This document shows positions 1-10,316 of a stretch of 64,000 nt of DNA, in pieces; positions within the stretch are counted from its first letter, which is position 1, and each line of letters opens with the position of its first letter. The notes below the pieces were generated by a model. It saw only the letters and a list, made by a program, of their open reading frames with translations. It was not told the origin of the DNA and did not search any database. Source of the DNA: Spodoptera frugiperda (Eukaryota > Arthropoda > Insecta > Lepidoptera > Noctuidae); assembly GCF_023101765.2 (NCBI RefSeq), contig NC_064213.1, positions 9,176,001 through 9,240,000 on the forward strand. The letters run 5' to 3'. The translations under genes were made by a program, and so were the position numbers.

Positions 1-1
1 A

Positions 2-622
2 GACATTAAATGGTATTCAGAACATGTGCGTGAAAGCCAATACTTGCTCCAAATTGTAAAATGTAGAAATACAGAATGCTGTCGTCCAAGAAGTGGACTA
101 TTTAGATTACTAGACAACAGGTTTCTTCCACCACCTGTAAAAGTAAAACAAACAGTTGATGACTTGGTTTTAGATGAAGGAGGGCAATTTCTTAATCTTC
201 CAGTCAATTTAGCTCTACGCTTAAGTGCTTCACTCAAAGATTTCCTGCAAATGCCATACGATTATTTTTGTCCGACGGTACAATTGAGGCTATCAAGTCG
301 AACATGCAAAACGTGTGGTCTTTATCATGCTTCCGTCAAGTCACTAAATCGTCACATCGAAAAGATCCATAAGAAAGTAAACACGCACACTGATAGGAAA
401 GTTAGACCTGTAAGAGTCGCTGCTCGTCGTGCTAATGAACTGATGTGCATTATTCAAAATTTAGAGCACCATGATGTTGAATGGCTCGATGAGAATGACG
501 TAGACATTCCAAAATCGGATGAAAGCGAGCAGACTCACAACACTGAGCAGCAATCGAAGCAATCCAATGTCATCGAAAACTTAGAATCATGGATTCGGGT
601 TTCATGGACTGAAGACTGTTAA
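2..622 (+). CDS. C2H2 zinc-finger protein, 5' partial, probably transposon-borne
   Basis: The reading frame is open from the left edge of the window to a TAA at 620-622, so the N-terminus lies outside. No ATG-led start is visible near the edge; position 26 is only a GTG. About 120 residues in is one C2H2 finger, C-x2-C-x12-H-x4-H, within CKTCGLYHASVKSLNRHIEK. It is followed by a basic stretch and an acidic, Gln/Ser-rich tail. An N-terminal Cys cluster (KCRNTECC) is also present. I do not recognise a named gene. About 200 bases downstream is a block ending in a sequence that looks like a DNA-transposon terminus, so I infer this is the last part of a transposon-encoded protein. A host zinc-finger gene is the alternative. 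Confidence 0.55.
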   Translation, partial: DIKWYSEHVRESQYLLQIVKCRNTECCRPRSGLFRLLDNRFLPPPVKVKQTVDDLVLDEGGQFLNLPVNLALRLSASLKDFLQMPYDYFCPTVQLRLSSRTCKTCGLYHASVKSLNRHIEKIHKKVNTHTDRKVRPVRVAARRANELMCIIQNLEHHDVEWLDENDVDIPKSDESEQTHNTEQQSKQSNVIENLESWIRVSWTEDC

Positions 623-804
623 TTTGAATTTAATATATGTACCAAAAATTTAAAATAAGTTTGTTATGTTAGTAAGATATAATATTTTTGTCCTTTACTC
701 TATGTTGAATACCGTTTCAGTAAAATATAATCTCTATCCTAAATCTATTTTCTTATTTTTCAAATTATAATTATAACATTATAAAATTAAAAAAACAATA
801 CATT

Positions 805-930
805 AATTGACAAATGTTTACGTAAGCATGGGGGGAGGGGGTAAGAGCTTTGCTTACTTTTGCTGACAAGGGGGATGGGGGGGTAAATAATTGCAATAAA
901 TCTGCTTACGTAATACTTGAACGGCCCCTA
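805..930. repeat. Putative DNA-transposon terminal block
   Basis: The block contains TACGTAAGCA near 820 and its inverted partner TGCTTACGTA near 903, with G-runs between them. It ends in ACTTGAACGGCCCCTA, which looks like a transposon terminus. It sits just after the zinc-finger ORF and may be the 3' end of the same element. The partner terminus would lie left of the window. Confidence 0.4.
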
Positions 931-2056
931 ATTGGCTATGAGAAAAACACTCTTTTCTGAGATCAATAGTCCAGTTATTTGGTAACAAAAAAGGGGGTTA
1001 CCTGGAAAGTTTTCCGGGAGTTTTGAATATAGGTTAATTCATAGTTTTGGGTATGCTCTTTTCGAATTTCAACTTTACCACCTCGTAGCCCCGCCGCTCG
1101 CGCCGCCATGTTGAAAAAATGGCGCCTAAAATGGTTTTTTGGGAATATCTCCTTTCCGACGCATTTCACGAAAAAAATATTTATGTACAAAATTAAACTA
1201 GAAAAAGTTTCCTACAATTTAAGTATTAATATTTTTTTTTTCATAAAATCAATAGTTTTTGGCGTACAAGCGAAATGACAATGCCAGAATCTCTATAGAG
1301 CTTTGCCCCACCAAAAAATATATTGTACAGGCATGCCAAATGTAGCATTCTATTGCTGCTCTATTAGTGATAACTAAAAACATGATTAAAAGCCTTTAGA
1401 GGTTGCGGTTTCTATATAAATCTAAGAACAAAATATTACATTTAGGTTAGGTACCAGTTTAGATTAATTGCAGTTATAATGGTAGAAATAATTAAATTAA
1501 GTGCTTTATATTATTACAATGCTATCATAGGGTGTTTAGCTATGAAAGGAAGGAATGTCATCACCAATATCACCTTTAGTAATCCTACTTTTAATTCATA
1601 GTCATAACGAAACAACAATGTAAACAGAACAGACAGAGCGAATGTCAAATAATGACTTTTTGGACATAACTGACACACGCACGCCAATGACGTTTCGTTA
1701 CATCTAATCACTAACGTTCAAACACGAAATAATAATTAGAATAATATGCATTCATTATAATATATATTATAAAAAAATAAATTAACTAACAGTATGTATT
1801 TATACCAAATTCATATTAAAATCCGTACACATTACATTAATAAATCTTTTTTTATTGAATGACTCTTTGTGTTCCTTGTGCAAGCGTACTAAGAAACGCG
1901 ATAAATACAGGAAATAGGCCTTAGGTTTTTTAAATTCTTTTTATTTTCTAATTTTTATCCGCAACTTTATCAGAATAATAATTAAGTAACCAAGGGTCTT
2001 ATTTTCATTGCATAATATTGATTAATTTACATTTCTTGTACATTGATGAAATTAAG
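931..2056. other. Gene-free AT-rich stretch
   Basis: No coding frame stands out. Around 940-1310 the sequence resembles dispersed lepidopteran repeat DNA: it has a GC patch at about 1080-1130 inside AT-rich flanks and shares motifs with the block near 38.3-38.5 kb. The rest is low-complexity AT-rich DNA. The first exon or exons of the next gene should lie here, but I could not place them. Confidence 0.4.
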
Positions 2057-2388
2057 TGGGGCAGGATCTGGCATTGTCATTTCCACTTATGTTAATGTCG
2101 AATTGTATAAAAAATGTAAGTACATGTTACAAACATGTCAACAAGATAATTCCAGCGAGTTCAGGTTCGGCTAGAAGATCTGGCGAAGAGCTCGATGAGC
2201 CCAGTTTGGAGACAGAGGACTTCAGGCGCAGGATGGACACAACTTACCCAGTGTCCCAGAGGACCACCACCTTGCCAACGATTAAGGCCACCATGCAAAT
2301 ACCTCTTAACGGAGAGATTGATCTTGAGGCACTGTTTTCTAAATTAAGGGGACGCAATAGAAACGTCACCTTAGAACTAATCACGTGA
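2057..2388 (+). CDS. Small-TM-glycoprotein family member, 5' end not found
   Basis: Two exons can be read. Exon 2057-2115 starts in phase 2 after AAG and ends in phase 1 at donor GTAAGT (2116). Exon 2156-2388 follows TTCCAG and stops at TGA 2386-2388. The C-terminal 30 or so residues (IPLNGEIDLEALFSKL then RNVTLELIT) match the C-terminus of the gene at 3.73-5.26 kb (IPISGLDLVGLLSKL then NHTLQIVTT). The piece GAGSGIVISTYV resembles the segment just after the membrane helix of that gene. No membrane segment is in frame here: an in-frame TGA lies at 2019-2021. Exon 1 and the helix are therefore either in an unplaced upstream exon or lost. One sequon (NVT) is present. It could be a decayed paralogue. 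Confidence 0.4.
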
Positions 2389-2736
2389 TTTTTATGATCA
2401 TCTACCAGTGTTTGCTATGCCAGTTTTTTTTTTATAGATTTTCTTTATTTTATTTTTTGTAATTTGCTCTTTGTTTTGTGAAATGATTATATTGTTTTCC
2501 TTTTCTAAATTGGGTTTTTTTTTGTGTGTGAGCACTTAGTACTAACCATTTTCAATGAAGTTTTAAATATTTGTGGAAATCTCATATTAAATATGAGACG
2601 CGCGACGCGGCGTCGCCCGCGCACGCACCGCCGCCGACGCCAACCCATTTTGTGGTTTTTTTATGGGATTGTGGCAAACGAGTAGAAAAATCATTTTGAT
2701 AGTATGCGATCAGTGTGCGACAAAATTATCAATTAC
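2389..2736. other. Intergenic, with a GC-rich island
   Basis: This is AT-rich 3' flanking DNA of the preceding gene. At about 2595-2645 it is interrupted by a CG-dense patch (GCGCGACGCGGCGTCGCCCG and onwards). The patch resembles repeat-derived GC blocks such as those at 53.79 and 54.92 kb. No ORF is supported. Confidence 0.4.
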
Positions 2737-2803
2737 TCGATTGCTACAAAAATAGTGCAAAGAAGAAACCCATTCTTCTTTGCACTATTTTTGTAGCAAT
2801 CGA
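2737..2803. repeat. Perfect 31-bp hairpin
   Basis: The left arm 2737-2767 (begins TCGATTGCTACAAAAATAG) and right arm 2773-2803 are exact reverse complements. They are separated by a 5-nt loop (ACCCA) at 2768-2772. A transcript would fold into a 67-nt stem-loop without mismatches. It could be a very young MITE or foldback, or a small-RNA precursor. No TSD was obvious. Confidence 0.85.
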
Positions 2804-3729
2804 ATTTTATTATTTGGTTTAATAGGAATCATTGTGGTGTCACTGGATAGGTCTTATGATCAGGAAAAATATTTATTAATCGGACTCTTCCCAAATTGTT
2901 GTCCGAAAACCACGAGAAGCCTTCAAAGTTAGTGTTAAAGATGTTAACCGCAAATACAAACGTATAATGTTTGAACATGTGAAAAAACTAATGCAAAAAT
3001 AACGCAAATGAAAGCCATTTATAAAAATGATAATATAGAAAAACATTTATCTTGGAACGTTTGCACTACTGTTTCACTTATTAATTCGTCAACAACTCAA
3101 CATACATTGGTTATGGAAGAACATTACAATTGTGTGATTTAAGCGAAGCCTTGGTTAAGGAATAGTACTTTTGGACATACCTAGGTCTCCTTTAATACCA
3201 GTTGCTAACGATCTATAGTGCCCTAATATGTCGTTGTGATATGGACACACTCTCCGTGCACATCACGAAGACGCATCCACTTACTCTTTGCTATCGACAG
3301 CAAAAGAAAGGAGGACGCGACGCGATGCCTCGATGATCCAAAGAGGTTTACATACCTTCACTTCCCTCTTTTCGAAGGCCCTACAGAGGTTGCAATCGAC
3401 GGCATCCTTATACCGACGCAAATCCCAGGGTAGTCTAGCATCAATAGCCTCGTCGTATTTACTATGCATGTTTTCCTTTTACTTTTAACATGCGGCCTCA
3501 AAAACGAAGCGGGGCCACATTCCCACCCCATATTTAATAATATTTTTAATGGAATTATGACCTCTGTACAATAATCCTGTCAAAACCATGTCACGAACAT
3601 GTCAATTTTACTGTTTCTTATACTCAAGTCATAACCGAGTGAGCCAAGCAATCGGCGTGGTCTCATATATTTTTAGTTTTTGTAGCTGTATATTTTCAAA
3701 ACACACGTTATAAATTCCACTTAAGCAAG
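2804..3729. other. Intergenic, no assigned gene
   Basis: There are no convincing genes. At 3236-3490 both strands stay open for about 60 codons in a moderately GC-rich patch. The minus frame (WDLRRYKDAVDCNLCRAFEK) looks somewhat protein-like but starts and stops abruptly, so it is probably a fragment of a dispersed repeat. The end of the stretch holds the presumed 5' UTR of the next gene. Confidence 0.35.
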
Positions 3730-5263
3730 ATGGGGGGGATAATGAGTTTTATGTCTAATATTATGTACTTATCTGAAAAGTAAGTCTGTTTAGATGCTTG
3801 TAGATTTGCGTTCTATTTTGTTATCTGTTTCATTGTGGGGCTCTTCACCACAATAATATCCCGAAGTACTGCGCATTAAATAATTTTATTCGAACTTTAT
3901 TCTTGGGAGTATCCATGAGCGACGCTGATTGCTTACCATCAGTTAATATTATTCCAAAAAAATACTTGTGAAGAATTTCGCAAGTGGTCCTAAAAATTGC
4001 GCATAACTGGTTTGCTTAGGGTTATTTCAATACACTCAGTACTTAGCGTGGGCTCAGTAAATATCCTTAAGACCATATCCTAAAGTCCTTGGACATAGGA
4101 CCATTTACTAGGGCACTTAATAACCTTTGTCTTTTACTTCTGTTGGCGTAACAAGCTGATACGAGAGCAATGAGTCTCCCGTAGTCATGGCAAGTGAACT
4201 TTCCAATCGATATTGTGACCAGGATCTGACGAAAAATTTTGTGACTATCCCTTCTTACTGCGAATATGTTTCAATGTTTCTGATTAAATTGAAATATTAA
4301 TACAGATGCTCAGGCAGAATGACAATTATCCATTGAATAGAAGAACTTATACTAAGTCTAATTGAAATCGTTGTTGTTTTCAGAGTAATACTGTATTCCA
4401 CATGTGTGGGATTGGTTTGCTCCGTGGTACTCATGTTTGTTGTAACATTGGGTATGGGTATCGGTCTCGGATACAACTATTGCTTCGTCGATATGAAAAC
4501 TAAATATAAATATAGTAATTATGTCAGCTTACTATGTATAATTAAAAAATACGCTGAAAAAATAAATGTTCAAATAAATATTTAAATAGATTTTCCCATT
4601 AAAAATACTTAAGCTGATTATTTTATTTTTATAGTACCGGGTCATTACGTTTACCCCCACAATCTTCGCTTTCCGTACTACTACCGTAGATCTGGAGATC
4701 AAGCACAAGATCCGGCTAGGGCCGCAGAAGAAGAAAAAGAAAATGAAGAACTTAGGGGTGGACCAATGCGCCCACCAGATAAGGGAATTTCTCCGCAGAC
4801 ATATGATCCTGATTTGAGGAGAAAACTTGGTTTAATTGAAAGAGATTACTCTATTTTCACAAATGGTACAACGGAATTGTTTGATTTCGAAAACGAAGAG
4901 GAGGTTTCTAATGGTACAGTCGCAGAGGTTGATATTGGAACACAGTTTGATAATATTACTACTACTGCTGCTACTAATACTACTGAAGTTGCGGAATCTA
5001 CTGAGACTATCACAACTACTGAAACTCTTGAGACTGAAGAGACTACTGAGACTCTTGAAATCACAGATACATCTGATGTTACTGACAGTAAAATCGACGA
5101 TATGTACAGTATAGACGATCCCACACCAGAGCCTGTTTTCCCAGATGAGAAAAGAAGAGTTAAAAAACTAGTTATCCCTATAAGCGGTTTGGACTTAGTA
5201 GGCCTCCTATCGAAACTAGGTGCTGAAAAAAATAACCATACTCTTCAGATTGTAACAACTTGA
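3730..5263 (+). CDS. Single-pass membrane glycoprotein, three exons, Thr/Glu-rich ectodomain
   Basis: Exons are 3730-3779 (donor GTAAGT), 4384-4514 (acceptor TTTTCAG, donor GTAATT) and 4635-5263 (acceptor TTTTATAG). Phases are 2 then 1, giving 269 residues. The ATG at 3730 is preferred because its context is AAGATGG; in-frame ATGs at 3742, 3751 and 3763 are alternatives. After about 17 residues comes one hydrophobic helix (LVCSVVLMFVVTLGMGIGLG). Next is a Tyr/Arg-rich stretch, an acidic Glu-rich part, and a Thr/Glu-rich region with NGT, NIT, NTT and NHT sequons. The end is a conserved motif, IPISGLDLVGLLSKL. The sequons sit after the helix, so I infer the N-terminus is cytosolic and the C-terminus luminal or extracellular. 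It shares its C-terminus with the gene at 2.06 kb and its exon layout with the later genes of the cluster. Function unknown. Confidence 0.7.
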
Positions 5264-5483
5264 ATTTTAGATATATACAAGTATTTTTCTATGTAACTTT
5301 ATAGTATTTTGTATAAGAGTTTTGTAGTCTACATATTTTTAATTTTGATTTAATTTATTATTTTTTTTAATTTTCCCATTGTTTTCAGATTGTAACAACT
5401 TGAATTTTAGATATATACAAGTATTTTTCTATATAACTTTATAGTATTTTTTATAAGAGTTTTGTAGTCTATTTTTAATTTTG
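5246..5483. repeat. Tandem duplication of a gene's last codons and 3' UTR
   Basis: The segment starting CAGATTGTAACAACTTGAAT at 5246 recurs at 5386, a 140-bp offset, with few differences over about 90 bp. It duplicates the last four codons and stop of the preceding gene plus its 3' UTR. The second copy is preceded by a pyrimidine tract ending TTTTCAG, so it also looks like a splice acceptor. Confidence 0.8.
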
Positions 5484-5597
5484 AGATGTATTCCGATTTC
5501 ATTGTACAAGTACTTCCACAACCAATTTTATTTTAATTTTAGAGCTTATGAGAATATACTTTCTATTCTATTTGTTTATCTGTTTTTGTTTGTCTTT

Positions 5598-6976
5598 TTA
5601 TCATCATCATCATTATCAGCCGAGAGACGTCCACTGCTGAAAAAGGCCTCCCCCTTAGTCCTCCACGTAGAACGACCAGCCACCACCTGCTTCCACTGGC
5701 TCCCCGCGACTTCCGGTCCGCGGTCACCACTCGGTCACCTTCCTGGCTCAGCGGCTGTCAGTCCTCCGAGCGACGTGACCTTCCCAATACCACTTCAGCT
5801 TGCATATTTTGAGAGCTATGTCTGTAACTTTTGTTCTTTGGCGAATTTCCATATTTCGGATTTTGTCGCACGGAGATACTCCGAGCATAGCTCTCTCCAT
5901 CGCCCAGCGCGCGATGGAGAGAGCTATTCTCTCCATCGCGCGCTGGGCGACTCTGAGCCTTTCTAAAAGGCCAGCAGTTAGAGAACATGTCTCGGTACCG
6001 TAAGTCATCACCGGCAACACACAATGGTTGTACAACCAGTGTGTATCCGGTGATAACCTGGTCTTCAGACACTGCAGGATTTTTGATGAGAAGACTTCAC
6101 GTAACTTCCCAAACGCTGCCCCTCCGAGTGGATTCTTTGGGCGACCTCTTTCTCGAAGTTTGACCTACCTAGCTAGATAATCTGACCATGGTATGTGTAG
6201 TGGTCTACAACTTCGAGTATATCGTTATAATTATAACGTCCTAACGATAATAGTTCTTATAGTCCACAAACGCCAAGCACAGTGGTAAGTTATACTCCTC
6301 GGTTTTCTGTATAACCTGCCGCAGCGTATGAATGTGGTCTATGGTAATGAAGCCTTTTCGGAATCCGGCTTGTTCGGGAGGCTGAAAGACATCAAACCTG
6401 CGTTTGAGACGGTTCGTTATGACCCTAGAAAACAGCTTACACATGGCTCAGAAGTGAGATAGGTCTTTAGTTCTTCAGCAGACAGTTGTCGCCTTTTTTA
6501 AAGAACAGAACCACCACACTCCGTGGTCATGCTGCCGTGGTTCCCTCGAGTATGACGGATTGAATAGTTTCTGGAGGAATAAAAGTATTGGTTTTCCACA
6601 CGCTCGCAGAAGTTCCGACGTGATTCCGTCATCGCCCGGCGCCTTGTTGTTTTTAAGCTATTTGAGAGCCATCCTATTTCATACCTTGTAGGCTGATGTC
6701 TGGGATATCCTCAGAATTCTGACCCCACTGCTCGGATAGTTTCCACCAACCCATTATTTACCTCGTCCACGTTTCCACAATCGGCTAGACACTGGAAGCA
6801 ATTTTGCAGTTGGAGTTGGAATTCCTCGGGGTTTTGGATCTGAGCACGTCCAGGGCGGAGCGTGGACTTCACCAGGCATGACCACTCTAGTTTAACATTG
6901 ATGTTCAGTGTGCTTCTGACAATACGGTGATCGCTACCGGTTTTCACCTTCGCAATCACAGAGACAGCACTGAATA
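5598..6976 (-). mobile_element. Decayed RTE-like non-LTR retrotransposon, 5' truncated
   Basis: Read on the minus strand, several broken frames resemble a non-LTR polymerase. At 6711-6959 there is an endonuclease-RT linker (GSDHRIVRSTLNINVK). At 6241-6444 there is an RT block (NRLKRRFDVFQPPEQAGFRK). At 5748-6035 there is a C-terminal part (YNHCVLPVMTYGTETCSLT and LKWYWEGHVARRTDSR). The 3' end on this strand is a TCA/ATC microsatellite at about 5598-5612. The frames are separated by stops and shifts, so the copy is dead. Around 5885-5950 an internal inverted duplication of CTCTCCATCGC sequence makes a GC-rich hairpin. Confidence 0.7.
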
Positions 6977-7150
6977 TATTAAACTAGCTGGCCCGGCAAA
7001 CTTCATACCGCCTCAAACACCTTTTAGGCCTTCCCTGGACTTCCACAAATAATTCAAGACCAATTTTAGCCAAATCGATCCAGCCGTTTTCGAGTTTTAG
7101 CGAGACTAACGAACCACAATTGATTTTTAATAATTTTTAATAAAAATATA
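6977..7150. repeat. Lepidopteran interspersed repeat fragment
   Basis: It starts AACTAGCTGGCCCGGCAAAC, with CCAGCCGTTTTCGAGTTTTAG inside. The same family is at about 41061-41215 and, inverted, near 60.75 kb. Probably the tail of a LINE or SINE. Confidence 0.6.
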
Positions 7151-8571
7151 TACAGGGTGACTTTGAATTCGACGTATTCCTCTCGGGAGGTGATAATACA
7201 ACTAATTTCCTACAAAATTAGCCCTGAGGTCCTTGGGTAGAAAGTACAAATAGCAAAAGCCGACTCCCTAGTTACGTCCACTGTTTGCAAGCCTACAAAC
7301 TTGACTCCACACTAGATCTGATTACTTTTTGACAGTGCGAGCTATATGGTCTCGTCTTGGCAACATTTAACATGAAATGTTTTTGTGGGATGATTATTAC
7401 AGAATGGACTATGAAAAGTTTGAAAAATTATGTTAAATAAAGTAACATAAATTCTAAATTCATTGAAATAAGCTTCAAAATAATTTGTATTAAAATTCTT
7501 GGCCGTGCCATGCCGTGCCGTGTCGGTAGTGGGCGCCGGCCCTTATGCATTAATATTCTTTATGATTTTCTCTATCAATTGAGTACAAGAACATTGTTCT
7601 TACTAAAGAGTACAAATTAAATTACACCCGTATGTCTCATTAAAGACAAGCGTAATAATTTGACATTGACACAATAATATTTTTGTACACAAACTTTTAT
7701 TTTATGTTATATTATGAATATTTGATAAAATTTTACCATATTTATTGATGTCTCAGCAATCAGAGTTTATGAATAAATCTTCGGCCGAAGATACTTAGTA
7801 TGAGATAGATTTGACGATCGTGGACATGCGTTATATAAGATAATGTGGTTTGTATTTCTTGTATTATATAAATAGGTAAATAATATATTGAAATACAAGT
7901 AAAGGACTAAGGGGGAGGCCTTTGTTTAATAGTGGACGTCTTCCGGCTTATGATAATAAGATGACAAAGGCTAAGTTACAATTCGACAAGTACATTATGT
8001 ACCTTATAATAGTTACATGTAAACTTTACATAAACTGAAAACAAAACGATAATCGTTATGCTGTAGGTACCAAGGAAAATAATATCAACAAACAAAGATG
8101 TGATTTTACAATGATTGGCTAGAAAAACTTATCTTGTAAAGCGCCTAACTTTTTACGCTTGGCAACCATAGCGCCCAGTGCCTATTTCCTTGTATTTTGC
8201 TTCGTATATAATAATAATTTTATAAAGAATCTGAAATGATAACAATAACACTTAGTTGCTGATGGCCTTCTGAAAGGTTGCGAGGGTTCAGAGCTGAGGA
8301 TAGCTATAAACATAACATTTTTATAGCAAGACTTGACTAAACGACTTTTAATCTAGTCGGAAGTATATAAAAAAATATCCTCTTCGAATTTCATTCCTAA
8401 CGCAATTATTTCATTTGAATTTTTTTTCCTTATTTAATTAAGTTACCTAAATATTTTTGTAAAAACCAAAAAAGCGTACCTAGAATTAATAAGTAGAAGC
8501 CTAATACTCGTATTATATAATTTATATTTTTTATGATCATCAGTCTTCGCAACTGCATAATTGGTGATGGT
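7151..8571. other. Gene-free, repeat-rich stretch
   Basis: It begins with a repeat-like piece (ATATACAGGGTGACTTTGAA). It also contains the common AGTGGACGTCTTCCGGCTTA motif at about 7930. No ORF is supported. If the 8.79-kb gene has an upstream first exon, it should lie here, but no phase-2 ATG micro-exon was convincing. Confidence 0.4.
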
Positions 8572-8762
8572 GGGTGGAGTGGGTTGAGTGGGTGTGGGGG
8601 GGTTGGGTGGAGTAAGTGTGGGGGGACTGGGTGGAGTAAGTGTGGGGGGCTCGGGTGGACTAAGTGTGGGGGGGTCGGGTGGAGTAGGTGTGGAGGGGGT
8701 GGGTGGAGTTGGTGTGGAGGGGGTGGGTGTGGAGCTAGTAGGTGGAGTAGGTGTGGGAGAAT
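8572..8762. repeat. GC-skewed minisatellite, about 24-bp unit
   Basis: About eight imperfect units of the type GGGTGGAGTAAGTGTGGGGG are present. Because the period is a multiple of three, both strands are open. The plus strand reads Gly/Trp/Cys-rich repeats (GWSKCGG). The minus strand reads a Pro/Thr-rich stretch (PTLTPPEPP), preceded by a hydrophilic segment. The array abuts the membrane exon of the next gene. Neither open frame proves coding. Confidence 0.8.
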
Positions 8763-8789
8763 GGGTTGGAGTGCCTTGCCCAACCTGAG

Positions 8790-9776
8790 ATTCTGCTGTG
8801 GTCACTCCTGGGCTAACGTGCTCTTCAACTGCCTGTGCATCGTTCTCATGGCTGTAGCTGTTGGTGTTGTACTCTTAATGTTATTGGAAGACTCACGTAA
8901 GCTTTAATTTATTATGCTCATTAATAATATTGTCTTGACCGCACGGTTGACGCAGAGGCGGTTAAATTCTCGTACGGAACAACATTCTGTGGGATCCACA
9001 AATTGTTGTGGGTCTGGGCGTGTCTTGTATGTGAAATTGTAATTATAAAGAGATGTTAGTTAGCACGACACAGAAGGAAATCAAGTTAGGTGGTTTTTTT
9101 TTATAAATTAATAGTAATTCACCGTCACCGACAACCGACATTGTCAGACTCACGAGAAGCCCTTAGCACTCTTATAGATTGTGGAACGATGTGGCAGACT
9201 AAAGGATAGGAAATAAAAGTTTAGCAGTGGACGTTTTCCCGCAGATACCACTCTCTAAAATATGTTTGAGGGTTGTCGTATTAACTTAAATATTAAAAAT
9301 TTTACTTCGTATGCTTTAATTTTTTTTTATAGATCACGCAATCATACATTTTACAATCGCTGCCCATGGACACTTGAAACACCAGAGGCGTTACAAGTGC
9401 GTTACTGGTCTTTTGGGGGTTAGGAATTTAAGGGTTGTTGGGGAATCGAGGGTTGGGAAGATCGGGAATTGGGCCGGTAACCTCATTCACACAACGAAAG
9501 ACAAAGCAAGTATTGTTTCACGTCGGTTTTCGGTGAGGTCGTGGTATCACTCCGGTCGAGCCGGCTCATTCGTGCCGAAGCATGACTCTCCCACAATTAT
9601 AGAGTCATTTTATTTAAAGAGTATTTTAATTTCCAGCTCTATTAGATCTACCAGAAGATGAAAATGTGTTCACAAGGTTTATCCCGCGTTTTTCATACTA
9701 TGGCACACAAAATGAGACAGGAAGAGTATTTGCGAAAGAAAACCGGACAAATGCAGTATTGCGACAAATTAGTTGA
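8790..9776 (+). CDS. Small-TM-glycoprotein family member, exons 2 and 3
   Basis: Exon 2 (8790-8896) carries a Cys-Cys start (FCCGHSW) and one hydrophobic helix (CLCIVLMAVAVGVVLLMLL). It ends in phase 1 at donor GTAAGC. Exon 3 (9637-9776, acceptor TTTCCAG) continues in the same phase for 45 residues to TGA, with NET and NRT sequons. AATAAA follows at 9822. Exon 3 has RFIPRFSYYG, loosely like RYIPVYIRIR of A2. The start of exon 2 is uncertain: the AG at 8788-8789 lacks a pyrimidine tract because the minisatellite lies directly upstream, and the same frame runs open through the minisatellite to 8533. Exon 1 was not located. The order helix, phase-1 intron, glycosylated tail matches the 3.73-kb gene and the A genes. 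Confidence 0.55.
9340..9592 (+). repeat. Lepidopteran interspersed repeat (CGCTGCCCATGGACACTTGA type)
   Basis: Contains CTGCCCATGGACACTTGAAA, TTAGGAATTTAAGGGTT and TATCACTCCGGTCGAGCCGG. It lies inside the second intron of the 8.79-kb gene. Related copies are at about 38.99-39.24 kb (inverted), 44.33-44.45 kb and 58.69-58.96 kb. Confidence 0.7.
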
Positions 9777-9836
9777 TATTGACAGTGAACACGACCTGTT
9801 TTGGAAAATATATTATGTTTAAATAAATCTATGTAT

Positions 9837-9847
9837 ATGGCGGTGTG
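9837..9847 (+). other. Possible orphan exon 1 of the TM family
   Basis: ATGGCGGTGTG is followed directly by GTGAGT, so a coding piece would end in phase 2, as in the family's first exons. It sits 60 bp after the preceding gene's stop, behind AAATAAAT as the other first exons do. No matching exon 2 lies before the duplicated block. It could splice to A1 exon 2 or be chance. Confidence 0.2.
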
Positions 9848-9919
9848 GTGAGTAATAGAAAGCTATACACTTATTTTATTATAGAAAATACACAAGAAGT
9901 TAAACAATTCATAGGTCTA

Positions 9920-10316
9920 TATACAATGTGATAGGGGTGAGACTTCTAACCCGTTAAGGCTGAGTACTACATCTAATTTTATCGACAAAAGTCGGGGGTC
10001 GAAGGGGTCGAATCCCCTCCCCCTAAAAATTATGGCTATTTTAATATTTTTTTTTACTTTTTTTGATATCAAACGTTGTATGCGTCGTAGAAACAAAAAA
10101 AAACGACAAACGGTAGCTAATAACCTTGGCTAACTAATTCATTACTTTTTTCATATGTTTGATAATGTTTTGGTGAGAAAAAAATGATTTCTGAATTATT
10201 TTTACCGAAAAAATTGTTCAATATTTTCCCCCCATATTATTAATTTTTTGTCGATAAAATTAGATGTAGTACTCAGCCTTAACGGGTTAGAAGTCTCACC
10301 CCTATCACATTGTATA
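9920..10316. mobile_element. TIR element TATACAATGTGATAGGGG, copy 1
   Basis: The termini are long inverted repeats of about 70 bp: TATACAATGTGATAGGGGTG at the left and its complement ending CCCCTATCACATTGTATA at the right. The internal sequence is AT-rich and non-coding. Other copies are at 17431-17847 and 44512-44930. Confidence 0.85.

Noticed and set aside
4836..5124. Long frames in the other plus frame and on the minus strand across the Thr-rich region
   Set aside because: They are shadows of the ACT/GAA-rich coding repeat; the Thr/Glu frame has the splice-consistent start, the sequons and the conserved C-terminus.
5885..5950. GC-rich palindrome as a regulatory hairpin
   Set aside because: It lies within the decayed LINE and is best explained by a local inverted duplication of its coding sequence.
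8430..8805. Pro/Thr-rich minus-strand ORF over the minisatellite
   Set aside because: The period is a multiple of three, so several frames stay open. The plus strand has the membrane exon with matching intron phase, so I did not call a minus-strand gene.
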